Positions 9,778 to 21,392 of a stretch of DNA of 64,000 nt are shown here, piece by piece. The position numbers and the translations under genes are program-made. The stretch lies in contig NZ_CP013233.1 of the NCBI RefSeq assembly GCF_001584165.1, positions 682,001 through 746,000 on the forward strand. The letters are read 5' to 3'. Source of the DNA: Collimonas arenae (lineage in GTDB: Bacteria; Pseudomonadota; Gammaproteobacteria; Burkholderiales; Burkholderiaceae_D). The notes beneath the pieces are model-generated. The model did no database searches, was not told the DNA's origin, and saw only the letters and a program-made list of their open reading frames with translations. The first letter of the stretch is position 1, and each line of letters begins with the position of its first letter.

Positions 9778-10581
9778 ATGAATACTCGTGACAACAACCT
9801 GACGATTCCAGACGTGCAAAGCAGCGTCGATACCCGCCACATTGCGATACAGCGTGTCGGCGTCAAGGGCGTGCGCTATCCGGTGACGGTTCGTACGGCT
9901 GGCAAGGCGCAGCCGACCATCGGCAGCTGGAACATGTATGTGCATCTGCCGGAACAGCAGAAAGGCACGCACATGTCGCGTTTTATCGCACTGCTGGAGG
10001 GGTTGGACGGGCCGCTCGACGTGACTTCGTTCGGCGATCTGATGCGTAAGATGGTGACATTGCTGGACGCCGAGCGCGGCCGCATCGAACTGACCTTCCC
10101 GTATTTCGTCAACAAGACCGCTCCTGTGTCCGGCGTGCAGAGCTTGATGGATTACGAAGTCGGCCTCACCGGTGAAATCAACAATGGCGTGCTGGAAGTG
10201 ACGTTGAAAGTGTTGGTGCCGGTGACTAGCCTGTGCCCATGCTCGAAGCAGATTTCCGCTTACGGCGCACACAACCAGCGGTCGCACATTACCGTCAATG
10301 CCGTGCTGGATGGTGAGATACTGGTCGACGAACTGATTGCCAGCATCGAAGCGCAGGCATCGTGCGAACTGTTTGGTTTGCTGAAGCGTCCGGATGAAAA
10401 ATATGTGACCGAGCGCGCTTACGAGAATCCGAAATTTGTCGAAGACCTGGTGCGCGACGTGGCTGTAGCCTTGAACAACGAGCCGCGCGTGCTGGCGTAT
10501 GTGCTGGAAGCCGAGAACTTTGAGTCGATCCATAATCACTCGGCGTATGCGCTGATCGAACACGACAAACGTAGCAAATAA
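9778..10581 (+). CDS. folE2: GTP cyclohydrolase FolE2 (type IB)
   Basis: Converts GTP to 7,8-dihydroneopterin triphosphate, the first step of folate and queuosine precursor synthesis. The type IB enzyme is less zinc-dependent than FolE. The ATG at 9778 gives 267 residues, the usual length. An upstream in-frame start at 9682 would translate the REP-like repeat and is rejected. Family signature residues are in [12 protein letters not shown] with the conserved Cys, and GAHNQRSH. FolE2 genes are often under zinc control, but I saw no Zur box. Confidence 0.95.
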   Translation: MNTRDNNLTIPDVQSSVDTRHIAIQRVGVKGVRYPVTVRTAGKAQPTIGSWNMYVHLPEQQKGTHMSRFIALLEGLDGPLDVTSFGDLMRKMVTLLDAERGRIELTFPYFVNKTAPVSGVQSLMDYEVGLTGEINNGVLEVTLKVLVPVTSLCPCSKQISAYGAHNQRSHITVNAVLDGEILVDELIASIEAQASCELFGLLKRPDEKYVTERAYENPKFVEDLVRDVAVALNNEPRVLAYVLEAENFESIHNHSAYALIEHDKRSK

Positions 10582-10611
10582 GCGTTACAAACAACGGCAT
10601 TTGCCGCATTG

Positions 10612-10661
10612 CGGGCCGGCTGATGTTGCACTTCAAGTGCTGCACAGTCGGCCCGTTTTTT
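10612..10661 (+). terminator. intrinsic terminator after folE2
   Basis: CGGGCCG (10612-10618) pairs with CGGCCCG (10648-10654), enclosing a second small stem (GCACTT/AAGTGC), followed by six T. It overlaps the end of the convergent adenosyltransferase gene. Confidence 0.75.
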
Positions 10662-11216
10662 ATTGTTCGGGTGCGCCGTCTTTTTGCCACAGCACATCGC
10701 TACCACCGTCCGCGCGGTTCAGCACGCGCGACAGCACGAACAGCAGATCGGACAAGCGGTTCACATACTGCCGCACCGCCTCATGCACCGTTTCTTCCCG
10801 GCCCAGGCTGACAATGCTGCGCTCTGCGCGCCGACAGACAGTACGGCAGACATGCGCCAGCGCCGCTGAATGGCTGCCGCCGGGCAGGATGAATTCCTTC
10901 AGCGGCGGCAGGTCGGCATTGTATTTCTCCAGCAGTTGATCCAGTTGCATCACTTGCGCTTCGGTAATCAGGGCATAGCCTGGAATGCAAAGTTCGCCGC
11001 CGAGATCGAACAACGCATGTTGTATCGCCAGCAATTCAGCACGCATCACCGGATCCAGCTTGTTGCACAACAGAAGCCCAAGTTGTGAATTCAGCTCGTC
11101 GACATCGCCGATGGCCTGGATACGCAAGCTGTCCTTGCGGTCCTGCTGCCATCGCCGAGGCCAGTACTGCCGTTGTCGCCGGTGCGTGTCGCAATTTTTG
11201 AAAGTCGGTTACCCAT
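10660..11216 (-). pseudogene. PduO-type cob(I)alamin adenosyltransferase (frameshifted)
   Basis: Makes adenosylcobalamin from cob(I)alamin and ATP. The start at 11216 gives MGNRLSKIATRTGDNGSTG, containing the PduO ATP-binding N-terminus (TRTGDNGSTGLGDG). The rest (RIQAIGDVDELNSQLG, FILPGGSHSAALAH, CRRAERS, YVNRLSDLLFVLSR) is in another frame. One base added at about 11141-11148 joins them as GDGSR-x-RKDSLRIQ. The repaired length of about 185 residues is normal. No B12-dependent enzyme or cobalamin riboswitch is seen next to it. Confidence 0.88.
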
Positions 11217-11310
11217 GTTGTTGCCCGCTTCATGTGAATTCAGAATGCTGGTACTTTACACCAGCACCAGTCGCCGCTGCGGAGTAAAATCATGACAAAG
11301 GAGCATGTCA

Positions 11311-12719
11311 ATGAATCATATAGCTGATTTCGCCACAACCAGGAAGCCATTGCCTGACGACCTGATTGCAACCCTCAAAACCTTGTTTGGTGAACGTTTC
11401 TCGACCACCATGGCGATGCGCGAGCACCATGGTCGCGATGCTTCTTCCTACGATCCGATGCCACCCGATGCGGTGGTGTTTGCCGAGTCGACCGAAGATG
11501 TCGCGGCGCTGGTCAAGCTGTGCAGCGAGTATCAGGTGCCGGTGATTCCGTTCGGCAGCGGCACTTCGCTGGAAGGTCATGTGCTGGCACTGCAAGGCGG
11601 CATTTCGATCGACTTGTCGCGCATGAACCGGATGCTGGCGATCCATGCTGAAGACCTGACGGCAACTGTGCAAACCGGTGTCACTCGCAAGCAGTTGAAT
11701 CACGAAATCAAGGACAGCGGCCTGTTCTTTCCCATCGATCCCGGCGCCGATGCCTCGATCGGCGGCATGGCCGCCACCCGTGCCTCAGGAACCAATGCCG
11801 TGCGTTATGGCAGCATGCGCGAGAACACACTGGCGCTGACGGTGGTGACTGCCGATGGCCGCGTCATCAAGACCGGCACACGCGCCAAAAAATCTTCGGC
11901 AGGCTACGATCTGACCCGTATCTTTGTCGGCAGCGAAGGCACGCTCGGCATCATTACTGAAGTCACCGTTAAGCTGTATCCCCAACCAGAAGCGATTTCT
12001 GCTGCAGTCTGTTCGTTTGAAACGATAGCCGATGCTGTCAACGCCGTGATCCAGGCGATCCAGCTTGGCGTGCCGCTGGCCCGGGTTGAACTGTTGGATG
12101 AAAACGGCGTGCGTGCGATCAACGCGCACTCCAAACTGGCACTGCCCGAGCAACCGCTGTTGCTGTTTGAATTCCATGGCAGCGAGAATGGCGTCAAGGA
12201 GCAGGCCGAGCTGGTGCAGGAAGTGGTGGCAGAGCATCGTGCTATCGGCTTCGAATGGGCAACCCGGCCGGAAGATCGTTCGCGCTTGTGGGCAGCGCGT
12301 CACGATGCATATTTCGCTTTGCTGCAGTTGCGTCCAGGCAGCCGCGCCATTTCTACCGATTGCTGCGTGCCGATTTCGCGGCTGGCGGAATGCATTCTCG
12401 ACACCAAGGCAGATTGTGAAGCGAACGGCCTCGTGTATTCGATCATTGGCCATGTCGGCGACGGAAATTTCCATACGCAGATGCTGGTCGATCCCGATAG
12501 TCCAGCCGACATTGCCCGCGCCGAAGGCGTCAATGCGCGCATGGTCAGCCGCGCCATCGCCATGGACGGCACCTGCACCGGCGAACATGGGGTCGGGTTG
12601 CACAAGATCGATTTCCTGGTGGAGGAGCACGGGAGGAAGCGATTGCCACCATGCGCGTGCTCAAGCATGCATTCGATCCGAAGAACATCATGAATCCTGG
12701 AAAAATAATCCGCTGGTAA
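11311..12719 (+). pseudogene. FAD-binding D-2-hydroxyacid dehydrogenase, GlcD-like (frameshifted at 3' end)
   Basis: FAD-dependent oxidase of the D-lactate dehydrogenase (cytochrome)/GlcD family. It has a PCMH-type FAD domain (VIPFGSGTSLEGH, DPGADASIGGMAATRASGTNAVRYG) and the C-terminal cap with IGHVGDGNFH and GEHGVG. Start ATG 11311 is chosen over ATG 11305 because AAGGAG at 11298-11303 is correctly spaced. The frame breaks at about 12631-12634. One added base restores EEAIATMRVLKHAFDPKNIM and the expected end GKIIRW, with stop at 12717-12719. It likely oxidises D-lactate or a related 2-hydroxyacid to the keto acid; the substrate is not provable from sequence. Confidence 0.87.
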
Positions 12720-12752
12720 ACTGCCCGAGCCTGATCAACCCGCCAAGAAAAA

Positions 12753-13658
12753 ATGTCGAATAAAACTCCCTTGGTCAATCGCCTGCCGCCAGTGCATGCC
12801 TTGTCGGCATTCGAAGCCGCTGCGCGCCATCACTCGTTTGCGCTGGCGGCGGACGAACTTTGCATCACACCGTCGGCGCTGTCGCACCGCATCCGCCTGC
12901 TGGAGGATTTTGTTGGCGAGCGTTTGTTTTCACGCGAGGGGCGCACGGTGGCCCTGTCGGAATTCGGCCATCGCTATCTGGATGTGGTGCGCAGTGCCTT
13001 GCGCACCCTGACTGAATTCCCACTGCCGCAACGCAACGCCCAGGTGCAGCCGCGCGTCAAGCTGACCGCGCCGCCGACATTCGCACGCAATTTACTGATT
13101 CCACGTCTGGACGATTTCGTCCATCGCTATCCTGACATCGTGGTCGAGATTTTCCTGTCGGTGCCGCTGTACGACCTGAGCCTGACCGAGAGCGATCTGG
13201 AAGTACGTTTCGGCGCTGGCAACTATCCCAACACCACTACCGAAAAATTATTCGAAGAACCGACCTTTGCTGTCACCAGTCCGCAATACCTGAAGAAAAT
13301 CGGCCCCCTCGACAAGCCTGCCGACCTGCGCAAGGCGACCTTGCTGCGCTCGGCGCTGGAGCCTTGGCAGCCGTGGTTCCAGGCCGCCGGACTGGATTGG
13401 CCGGAACCGTCCTCCGGCCTGCGCGCGGACGACCTTGGTTTGTTGCTGGAACTGGTGCGACACGGTCACGGCGTCGGCCTGACTCGCAAGCATTTCGCCC
13501 AGCAGATGATTGAGCAGGGAGAATTGGTGCAGTTGTTCGATATCAGCCTGACGTCGCCGCCGCACGCCTATTACCTGGTGTACCAGCAAAAGCCGCAGGA
13601 ACGGCCGGAAGTGACGACGTTCATCGATTGGATGAAGCAGACCTTCAGCCGTATCTGA
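12753..13658 (+). CDS. LysR-type regulator (GcvA-like)
   Basis: A 301-residue LysR family regulator. The N-terminal winged helix-turn-helix spans roughly residues 12-70 (ALSAFEAAARHHSFALAADELCI... SALSHRIRLLED). The effector domain follows, with the GcvA-like form in which the operator helix begins PPVHALSAFEAAARH. It lies between the GlcD-like oxidase and glcD, same strand, so it may control either or both. No inverted T-N11-A site could be assigned with confidence. Confidence 0.9.
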   Translation: MSNKTPLVNRLPPVHALSAFEAAARHHSFALAADELCITPSALSHRIRLLEDFVGERLFSREGRTVALSEFGHRYLDVVRSALRTLTEFPLPQRNAQVQPRVKLTAPPTFARNLLIPRLDDFVHRYPDIVVEIFLSVPLYDLSLTESDLEVRFGAGNYPNTTTEKLFEEPTFAVTSPQYLKKIGPLDKPADLRKATLLRSALEPWQPWFQAAGLDWPEPSSGLRADDLGLLLELVRHGHGVGLTRKHFAQQMIEQGELVQLFDISLTSPPHAYYLVYQQKPQERPEVTTFIDWMKQTFSRI

Positions 13659-13825
13659 CTTTCTTGGGCGGGCGCTGCCAACTGCCTGAAAACATTTCAC
13701 CTGCAGGGTGCAAGTTTTTCAGCAGCTGAGGTGGCGGAAAACATCCTGTAAAAAACGCAAAATCGTTATACTCATTGGCGGAGATATAGATCGCTCTGAA
13801 GAGCGTCAACAAATAGGAAAACAGC

Positions 13826-15322
13826 ATGAACTCGCTCGCTTCAGCAGCTGAAACCACTTTCAGTCCTGCTCGTCAACAACAGGTAGTCGCCGCGTTGCGG
13901 GCGCTGTTGCCGGAACATGCCTTGTTGTCAAATAGCGAAGACACCCGGCCCTACGAATGCGACGGCCTGGCCGCCTACCGGCAAATGCCTATGGTCGTGG
14001 CGCTGCCGGAAAACGAAGCGCAAGTGATTGCTATCCTCAAAACCTGCCGCGACCTGAAGGTGCCGCTGGTGCCGCGCGGCGCCGGCACCGGCCTGTCGGG
14101 CGGCGCCTTGCCGATCGCCGATGGCGTGGTGCTGTCGACCGCCAAATTTACTCGCATCGTCAAGCTCGATCCGTATGCACGGACTGCCGTGGTGCAGCCT
14201 GGTGTGCGCAATCTTGCCATTTCCGAAGCGGCTGCAGCGCATGGCTTGTATTACGCGCCGGACCCGTCGTCGCAGATCGCCTGCACCATCGGCGGCAACG
14301 TCGCCGAGAATTCCGGCGGCGTGCATTGCCTGAAGTACGGATTGACTGTGCATAACGTGCTGCGCGTAAGGATGGTGACCATCGATGGCGAGGTCGTCGA
14401 ACTCGGCAGTGAAGCGCTGGATGCACCCGGCCTGGATCTGCTGGCCGTGTTCATCGGATCGGAAGGGATGCTGGGTGTGGTCACCGAAGTGACGGTCAAA
14501 TTGATTCCGAAACCGCAGGCGGCAAGAGTCATCATGGCGTCGTTCGATGATGTCGTGAAGAGTGGCAATGCGGTCGCCAACGTTATCGCCGCCGGCATTA
14601 TTCCGGCTGGACTGGAGATGATGGACCGCACCAGTTCTCGCATGGTCGAACCTTTCGTCAAGGCCGGCTACGACATCGATGCCGCCGCCATCCTGTTGTG
14701 TGAATCGGATGGCACCACGGAAGAGGTCGAAGAAGAAATCGGCCGCATGAGCGCGGTGTTGAACGCCAGCGGTGCCACCCGTATCGAAGTCTCCACGTCG
14801 GAAGCGGAGCGGCTACGGTTCTGGTCCGGTCGCAAGAATGCGTTTCCAGCTGCCGGCCGTATCTCTCCCGACTATTACTGCATGGATGGCACCATTCCGC
14901 GCAAGAACCTGGCGCAAGTGCTGCTCGGTATCGAGCAGATGGAAGCCAAGTACGGCTTGCGTTGCGCTAATGTATTTCACGCTGGTGACGGTAACCTGCA
15001 TCCGTTGATCCTGTTCGATGCCAACCTGCCGGGGGAATTTCATCGTGCCGAGGAATTCGGCGCCGAAATTCTGGAATTATGCGTCGCTGTTGGCGGCACC
15101 ATTACCGGCGAACACGGCGTCGGCATCGAAAAAATCAATTCGATGTGCGTGCAGTTCTCGCCGCTCGAGCGCGAGGCGTTCTTCAACGTCAAGCGCGCTT
15201 TCGATACGGCGTTCCTGCTCAATCCCGACAAGGCGATTCCGACTTTGCAGCGCTGCGCAGAGTACGGCAAGATGCACGTACAGCGTGGGCAGTTGAAGTT
15301 TGCAGAGCTGCCTCGCTTCTAA
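13826..15322 (+). CDS. glcD: glycolate oxidase FAD subunit GlcD
   Basis: Catalytic FAD subunit of glycolate oxidase, which oxidises glycolate to glyoxylate and passes electrons to the respiratory chain. The 498 residues show the PCMH FAD-binding region VPRGAGTGLSGGALP, DPSSQIACTIGGNVAENSGG and the C-terminal AGDGNLHPLILFD and GEHGVGIEK. It is followed by glcE and glcF in the usual order, with 17 bases to glcE. Start ATG 13826 is the natural one; SD is weak (AGGAAA). Confidence 0.96.
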   Translation: MNSLASAAETTFSPARQQQVVAALRALLPEHALLSNSEDTRPYECDGLAAYRQMPMVVALPENEAQVIAILKTCRDLKVPLVPRGAGTGLSGGALPIADGVVLSTAKFTRIVKLDPYARTAVVQPGVRNLAISEAAAAHGLYYAPDPSSQIACTIGGNVAENSGGVHCLKYGLTVHNVLRVRMVTIDGEVVELGSEALDAPGLDLLAVFIGSEGMLGVVTEVTVKLIPKPQAARVIMASFDDVVKSGNAVANVIAAGIIPAGLEMMDRTSSRMVEPFVKAGYDIDAAAILLCESDGTTEEVEEEIGRMSAVLNASGATRIEVSTSEAERLRFWSGRKNAFPAAGRISPDYYCMDGTIPRKNLAQVLLGIEQMEAKYGLRCANVFHAGDGNLHPLILFDANLPGEFHRAEEFGAEILELCVAVGGTITGEHGVGIEKINSMCVQFSPLEREAFFNVKRAFDTAFLLNPDKAIPTLQRCAEYGKMHVQRGQLKFAELPRF

Positions 15323-15339
15323 CCGACAGACACAGAATA

Positions 15340-16418
15340 ATGACTATGGACGCACAGCTTTTCAGGGAACAGGCTAAGGCGCAAATTCTTGCGGCCGGCG
15401 CTGCGCATCGTCCGCTGGAAATTCGCGGCAGCGGTAGCAAGGCTTGGTATGGCCAGCAGGTACAAGGCGAACTGCTCGATACGCGCGATTATAACGGCAT
15501 CATCGATTACGAGCCGACCGAGTTGGTGATTACTGCGCGTTGCGGCACACCGCTGGCCGAGATCGAGGCCCTGCTGGCGCAGCGCAACCAGATGCTGCCG
15601 TTCGAGCCGCCGCATTTCGGTAGCGGCGCCACGCTCGGCGGCATGCTGGCCAGCGGGTTATCCGGCCCTTCGCGGCAAGCGGTCGGCGCGCTGCGCGACT
15701 TCGTGCTCGGCGCCGTGCTGATGGATGGCAAGGGCGACGTCCTGCACTTCGGCGGCCAGGTCATGAAGAATGTCGCCGGCTACGATGTGTCGCGCTTGTT
15801 GGCGGGTTCGCTTGGCACATTGGGTTTGATCCTTGAGATGTCGGTGAAAGTATTGCCGCGGCCGATCGCCAGCAGCAGCCGGCGCTTTGAGCTTTCCCAA
15901 GCCGATGCGATCCGTTGCCTGAATCAATGGGGTGGCTTGCCGTTGCCGATTGCTGCCAGCTGCTGGCAGGATGCATGCTGACAGTGCGTTTGTCGGGTGC
16001 GCAAGCCGCGGTCAGCGCAGCGGGGAAAAATCTGGGCGGTGAGGCGGTTGTCGACGCCGATGAATTTTGGCATGCCGTGCGCGAACAAACGCACTGCTTC
16101 TTTGCGACATCCAGCGCAAACAAGGCACTGTGGCGCCTGGCGTTGCCATCGACCGCCGAGCCGCTGGCCCTGTCGGGTGACACCTTACTTGAATGGGGTG
16201 GGGCACAGCGCTGGCTGTTTGCCGATGACGATGCAGAGTTGATTCGGACGACGGCTGCCGCCGCAGGCGGTCATGCAACCCTGTACCGCGGCGGCGATAA
16301 AAATGTCGGCGTGTTTCACCCGCTTGCTCCTGCGGTAGAACAGATTCATCGACGCCTGAAAGCCAGTTTCGATCCGGCGGCAATCTTTAATATCGGTCGC
16401 ATGTATCCGGACTTCTAG
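15340..16418 (+). pseudogene. glcE: glycolate oxidase FAD-binding subunit GlcE (frameshifted)
   Basis: Second FAD-binding subunit of glycolate oxidase. The N-terminal part (LEIRGSGSKAWYG, PPHFGSGATLGGMLASGLSG, VMKNVAGYDVSRLLAGSLG) is intact. The frame breaks at about 15973, in GATGCATG. One G added gives WQDGMLTVRLSG and continues to the normal C-terminus (FDPAAIFNIGRMYPDF). The repaired protein has about 359 residues, normal for GlcE. It lies between glcD and glcF. Confidence 0.9.
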
Positions 16419-16440
16419 CCATTTCATCACGCAGCCATCC

Positions 16441-17678
16441 ATGCAAACCAATCTAGCCGATTTCATCAAGAACACCCGTCAGGGCAAGGAAGCCGACGCG
16501 ATTCTGCGCGCCTGCGTGCATTGCGGATTCTGCACTGCCACCTGCCCGACCTACCAGTTGCTGGGCGATGAGCTGGACGGTCCACGCGGGCGCATTTACC
16601 TGATCAAGCAAGTGTTGGAGGGGACTGCGGCGACCGCCAAGACTCAGTTGCATCTCGATCGCTGCCTCACTTGCCGCAATTGTGAATCGACTTGCCCATC
16701 CGGTGTTGAATATGGCCGGTTGCTCGATATCGGCCGTCAAGTTGTGGACGATCAAGTGCCGCGTCCGGTCATGCAACAAGTGGCTCGCAAGGTGCTGAAA
16801 GAATTCCTGCCGCGTCCATGGCTGTTCAAGCCCGCGATGGCGGCCGGCCAATTGTTGCGTCCGCTGTTACCGCAGAAGCTAAAGAACAAGATTCCCGAAA
16901 AACAGGATACCGGCGTACTGCCGCAGAACCAGCATGCGCGCAAGATGTTGGTGCTTGACGGCTGCGTGCAACCGGCGATGTCGCCCAACATCAATCGCGC
17001 TGCGGCGCGGGTGTTTGATGCACTCGGCGTGCAATTGCTGGTGGCGCCCAAGGCCGGCTGCTGCGGTGCGATTCGCTATCACCTGAACGATCAGGACGGC
17101 GGCTTGGACGACATGCGGCGCAATATCGACGCTTGGTGGCCGTATGTCATCGGCAGCAACGGCCAGGGTGTGGAAGCAATCGTCATGACAGCCTCCGGTT
17201 GCGGCGCCACGGTCAAGGAGTACGGCCATCTGTTGGCACGCGATCCGGTTTATGCGGTGAAGGCCAAGGCCATTTCTGCCTTGACCAAGGATCTGTGTGA
17301 AATCCTGCCGGCATTCGAGAGCGAGTTGCAGCAAAATTGAAGGGGAAATTTCCTGAACGGGTGGCTTATCATCCTCCTTGCACCCTGCAGCACGGCCAGC
17401 AGATTCGCGGCAAGGTAGAAGGTCTGCTGCGCAGCGTCGGCATTGATGTGCAGACTTGTGCGGATAGTCATTTGTGCTGCGGTTCGGCTGGCACCTATTC
17501 GGTATTGCAGCCGGAATTATCGTATCGTCTGCGCGATAATAAGCTCGACAAACTACAGGCGACCAAGCCGGACATGATCGTCTCGGCGAATATCGGTTGC
17601 CTGACGCATTTGCAGTCAGGCACCCAGACGCCGGTCTGGCATTGGATAGAGTTGCTGGATCAGGGGCTTTCATCCTGA
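16441..17678 (+). pseudogene. glcF: glycolate oxidase iron-sulfur subunit GlcF (frameshifted)
   Basis: Iron-sulfur subunit carrying electrons from GlcDE to the membrane. Two ferredoxin-type [4Fe-4S] motifs are present: CVHCGFCTATCP and CLTCRNCESTCP. Two CCG domains follow (GCVQPAMSPNIN ... AGCCGA; after the break YHPPCTLQHGQ ... LCCGSAG). The frame ends prematurely at 17340. Adding one A to the A-run at 17333-17336 gives QQKLKGKFPERVAYHPPC and continues to 17678, about 412 residues, the family length. Confidence 0.9.
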
Positions 17679-17702
17679 CAAGCGGCCTGATCCCGTATTC
17701 GA

Positions 17703-18883
17703 CTAGAACTGATGACGGATACCAACGGCGGCAACAAATTGTTTGCCGTTGGACGACGGCGAACCGTTTTGCGAATCGCCCACCACAGCGACCGCATTGA
17801 CCGGCGTCACGCCGTTGGCGCCCAGGGTCTGGCCGCGCGCCTTTTGATAGGCCTCCAGGAAATACAGTGCGGTCCGCTTGGAGAAGTCGTAAGTCTGCTC
17901 CAGGGAAATCTGCTGGTAACGTGCCGGATCGCTGATGCCGTTTGCCGCCGATTCGCGCGTGTAGCTATAGCCGGCCGCAAGAGTTACCGCCGACGTCAGC
18001 TTGTAGGTCGAAATCACGCCTGCGGTGTTGAAGGTGGCCTGATGCGTGAACAGCGACAGGGCTCCCGGTGCCATCTGCACATTGGAAAAATTCAAGCCCA
18101 ACATCAGATTCGCCGTGGCGTTGTAGCGTGCCGCGGCGGCGATCATCTGCACTGATTTTGCCGAAGCATAGCCGGCATTCACTGGCGATTGCGCATAGCT
18201 GCCCGAGGTGACGTTCGGATCCCATTGGGCAAAGCCTTGAGATTGTTGTTGTTCAGTTTTACATAGCCGATGGCCATGCTCATGGCATTGTAGTCATAGC
18301 GCAGCGCTGCGCTGGTGGAATTACCGGCGCTGACGGCGCCGGCATTTTCGCCGAAACCGTACAGGGCGCTAGCCTGGAAGCCGCCGATTACCGGCGTCGC
18401 ATACACCAGCGAATTGTTGATGCGAATGGTGGTGTCGAGTCCATCGAGATCGCCAGGATGTGCGCCGGTGGCGCCAGTCAGCACGCCGGTTGGGCCGAGG
18501 CCGCCGACATAGCGCCAGTACGGCGTGTACTGGCGACCGAGTGTAAATGTGCCGTAGCGAGCATCGCTCAAGCCGACAAAGGCTTGGCGATTAAAGGCTT
18601 TGGTGGCGTCGCTCTGGGCGCCATTGTTGAGGCTGAAACCTTGCTCCAACGTGAAAATCGCCTTGCTGCCGCCACCCAGATCTTCGCCGCCGGTGAAGCC
18701 AAGCTTGCTGGCATTCAGATTGCCGCTGTTCATATAGGTGTTTGAATTGCCGCGTTGATTGCTTGAGTAAACAATCGCTGCATCGGCGGTACCGTAAATC
18801 GTGACGCTGGTTTGCGCCTGGCTATATGCGGCGCCAGTCAGCGAGGTGGTTGCCAGTAATAATTTGAGTGTTGTGTTTTTCAT
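17703..18883 (-). pseudogene. outer-membrane porin, Gram-negative type (frameshifted)
   Basis: A betaproteobacterial trimeric porin of about 390 residues. It has a signal peptide (MKNTTLKLLLATTSLTGAAYSQAQ), the typical first strand SVTIYGTADAAIVY, and a C-terminal GIRHQF ending in Phe, the BAM recognition signal. The frame breaks at about 18238-18243. One base added yields QGFAQWDPNVTSGSYAQS, leading into the second half. GGGGGA lies upstream of the ATG at 18883. As the last gene of the uronate/GH31 operon it probably admits the glycoside substrate through the outer membrane (inference). Confidence 0.87.
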
Positions 18884-18899
18884 GTCTCCCCCTTGGGTT

Positions 18900-21370
18900 T
18901 TATTGATTAAAACGCTTAAGAATGCTGACGATCTTTTGCTTGATGGATGGCTTCGGATCGGCTTGCAGCTTGATTTTCAACTGGATTTCACGGCGTTGAT
19001 TGACGATGGCGTCGCCCAGGATGGCGGCAACGCTGAGTACGACCTGGCGTGTTTCATGTTGCGGCAGCAGCAACGTCACCAGGTCGGATGCCGGCTGGAT
19101 GCCGGTGCATTCCAGATCGATGTCCAACGTTTCAGCATTGCTCTGGACCTGGATTTTCCACATGCTGCTCTTGCCGTCCAGGTAGGCATTGCTGTCGCCG
19201 TCATCGTCGAAGAATTCTGTTTCAAAAGCGCCATCCTGCTGATGCGGGAACACCATGAAGCCTTGTTGATGCGCCGCCTGGTTGAAGTGCTGTTCAGCGA
19301 CGTTGATGGCGATGGCGCTGCCTGCGCGTGCCAGCAACGGCGGTTGCTCGCCCACTGCAGGCAATACGATCTCCTGCCCGCCCCGGTGATGGGCACCGCT
19401 CCAGAAGTCGTACCAGTCGGCGCCGGCGGGAAGATAGACGTTGCGACTGGTCTGGTTTGGTTCAACCACCGCTGCCAACAGAAGACTTGTGCCGACCAGC
19501 ATGTCGTCGTTTTCGACAAAGCATTTCGGATCGTTTGGAAAGGCCAGGAAAGTTGGCCTGATCATCGGCTCGTAATGCTGGTGATAGCGCCACAACAGAT
19601 CGTAGAAGTAGGGCGTCAGGCAAGCGCGCAACTTGAGCAGGTTGCGGATTGCGCCGGTAATTTCGGGATACATCCAAGCTTCGTTGACGGTCTTGTCGTC
19701 GTTCCAGGAATGGATCGAAAAGCGCGGCATGAAGATGCCGAACTGCACCCAGCGCAACAGCAACTCCGGGCTCGGCGCCGGACCGCTGAAGCCGCCGACA
19801 TCGTGCCCGGTGTTGGAGATGCCGGACATGGCCAGGCCCAATCCCATCTTGATGTTGTATTTGAGCGTCTGCCACGAGGTGTAGTTGTCGCCTGACCAGG
19901 TTTGCACATAGCGTTGCATGCCTGCGGCGCCCGAGCGCGATACCAGATAAGGCCGTTTTTCAGGGGTAAACTCGGTCTGCGCTTCCTGCGAGGCCGCCAT
20001 CATCAGCAGGGTTTGCAAGCCCTTGGCTTCGACCGCCTTGAAGCGCTGGCCGAAGCCGTTGGCGGTGGCTTGCGGATTCAATACCTGGAATTCATTGTTG
20101 TCGTTCCAGGTGCTGGTGATGCCGTATTCCAGCAGCGAAGTAGTGACGGCGCGCTTCCACCAGACGATGGTGTCGGGGTTGGTGAAATCCAGATACGCGC
20201 CAACCTCATCCCAGAACTGCACCATTTCCGGTTTGCCATCCTGGTTCTTGATGAACAGGTTCAGGCTTTCGGCTTCGCTGAAGCGTGGGTGATCCTGCAA
20301 CAGGCAGGGTTTGATGTTGGCACACAGGCGTATGCCGTGATCCAGGTAGTGTTGGGCAAAGGCCTTGGGGTCGGGAAACTTATCGCGGTTCCAGTTGAAG
20401 ACGTAGCGCTTGCTGCCAATCGAGGTGTAGCCGGACGACAGGTGAAATGATTCACAAAGCATGTCGTGCTGCTCGCAGTTGGCCAGGAATTCATTCATCT
20501 TTTCCTGTGCGTTCGGCTCGTCGGTATACGTCATGGTCGAACCGGAATAGCCGAGGCCCCATCTCGGCGTGAATGCTGGCTTGCCAGTCATCCAGGTATA
20601 GCGTCGCACCACCTGTTCCATGCTGTCGCCGGCGATGAAGTAGTAGTCCAGGTCGCCATGTTCGGCGACGAAGTAACGGTAATGGCCGTGATAGTTGTCC
20701 AGTTCGCAGCCCATGTCGAGCTTGCCTTCAGACAGGGTGTCGTAAAACAGGCCGAAGGCGGCTTGCTGGCGCTTGCTCCAGGTGACATAGAACGGAATGT
20801 GCTTGTACAGGGCATCGGTGCTGCTGGCGTTGTACCCCATCGCGTCGATGGTTTTCAGCGAGTAGCTGCGACCATGGCGGTTGGTGTCGCCACTGCGTTC
20901 GCCGAGGCCGAAATACATCTCATCCTGAGCGTCGCGTTTCAGATAGTGATAGACCTTGTCATCCCAGTAGCCGAAGTTGACGGCTTGTGTGCTGCGGTCT
21001 CGCGCCAGCTCCTTCCATTCGTCGACGGGGCGAGTTTCCCAGGCGCAGAACAAGCCTTTCAACTGCACCGTCAGGCGGATTTTCTCGGTTTGTATCTGCA
21101 GGCGCCGGACAGGTTCCTGAGGGTGTAGTCGGGCAGAGAAAAGCCCGCAAGCGACAGGCGCTCACGGCCTTCCAGCGGTAGCTGCTGGGTGCCGGGAGCG
21201 ATTGCCCAGGTGCGCGGAAAATGCAGCTGCGCGTCTGGCAGCACCATGACGCGGATGATGTCCTGTTCAAGCACGAAGATATGGGCGACATGGCCCTCTT
21301 CGCTCTTCAACGTCAGCGTTGCACCGTTCTTTTCTGCCAGGTGGAATGCGGGAATATGGTTAACTGACAT
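18900..21370 (-). pseudogene. glycoside hydrolase family 31 alpha-glycosidase (frameshifted near 5' end)
   Basis: A retaining alpha-glycosidase of family GH31, about 820 residues. The N-terminal beta-sandwich begins MSVNHIPAFHLAEKNG at 21370 (GGAGAT upstream). The frame breaks at about 21103-21107, and one base restores RLQIQTEKIRLTVQLKG. The TIM barrel holds the nucleophile motif STWNDNNE (near 20105) and the acid/base motif GDNYTSW (near 19890). No signal peptide, so it should act in the cytoplasm on a substrate brought in by the neighbouring MFS transporter. Its operon partners oxidise uronates, so the substrate may be an alpha-linked uronate glycoside; this is inference, and an ordinary alpha-glucosidase is the alternative. 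Confidence 0.88.
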
Positions 21371-21392
21371 GCAAATCTCCAAGATGCTTGGT

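Noticed and set aside
17330..17345. Programmed frameshift at the A-run in glcF
   Set aside because: Programmed shifting would not explain 17 other breaks without slippery sites; a missing base explains all of them.
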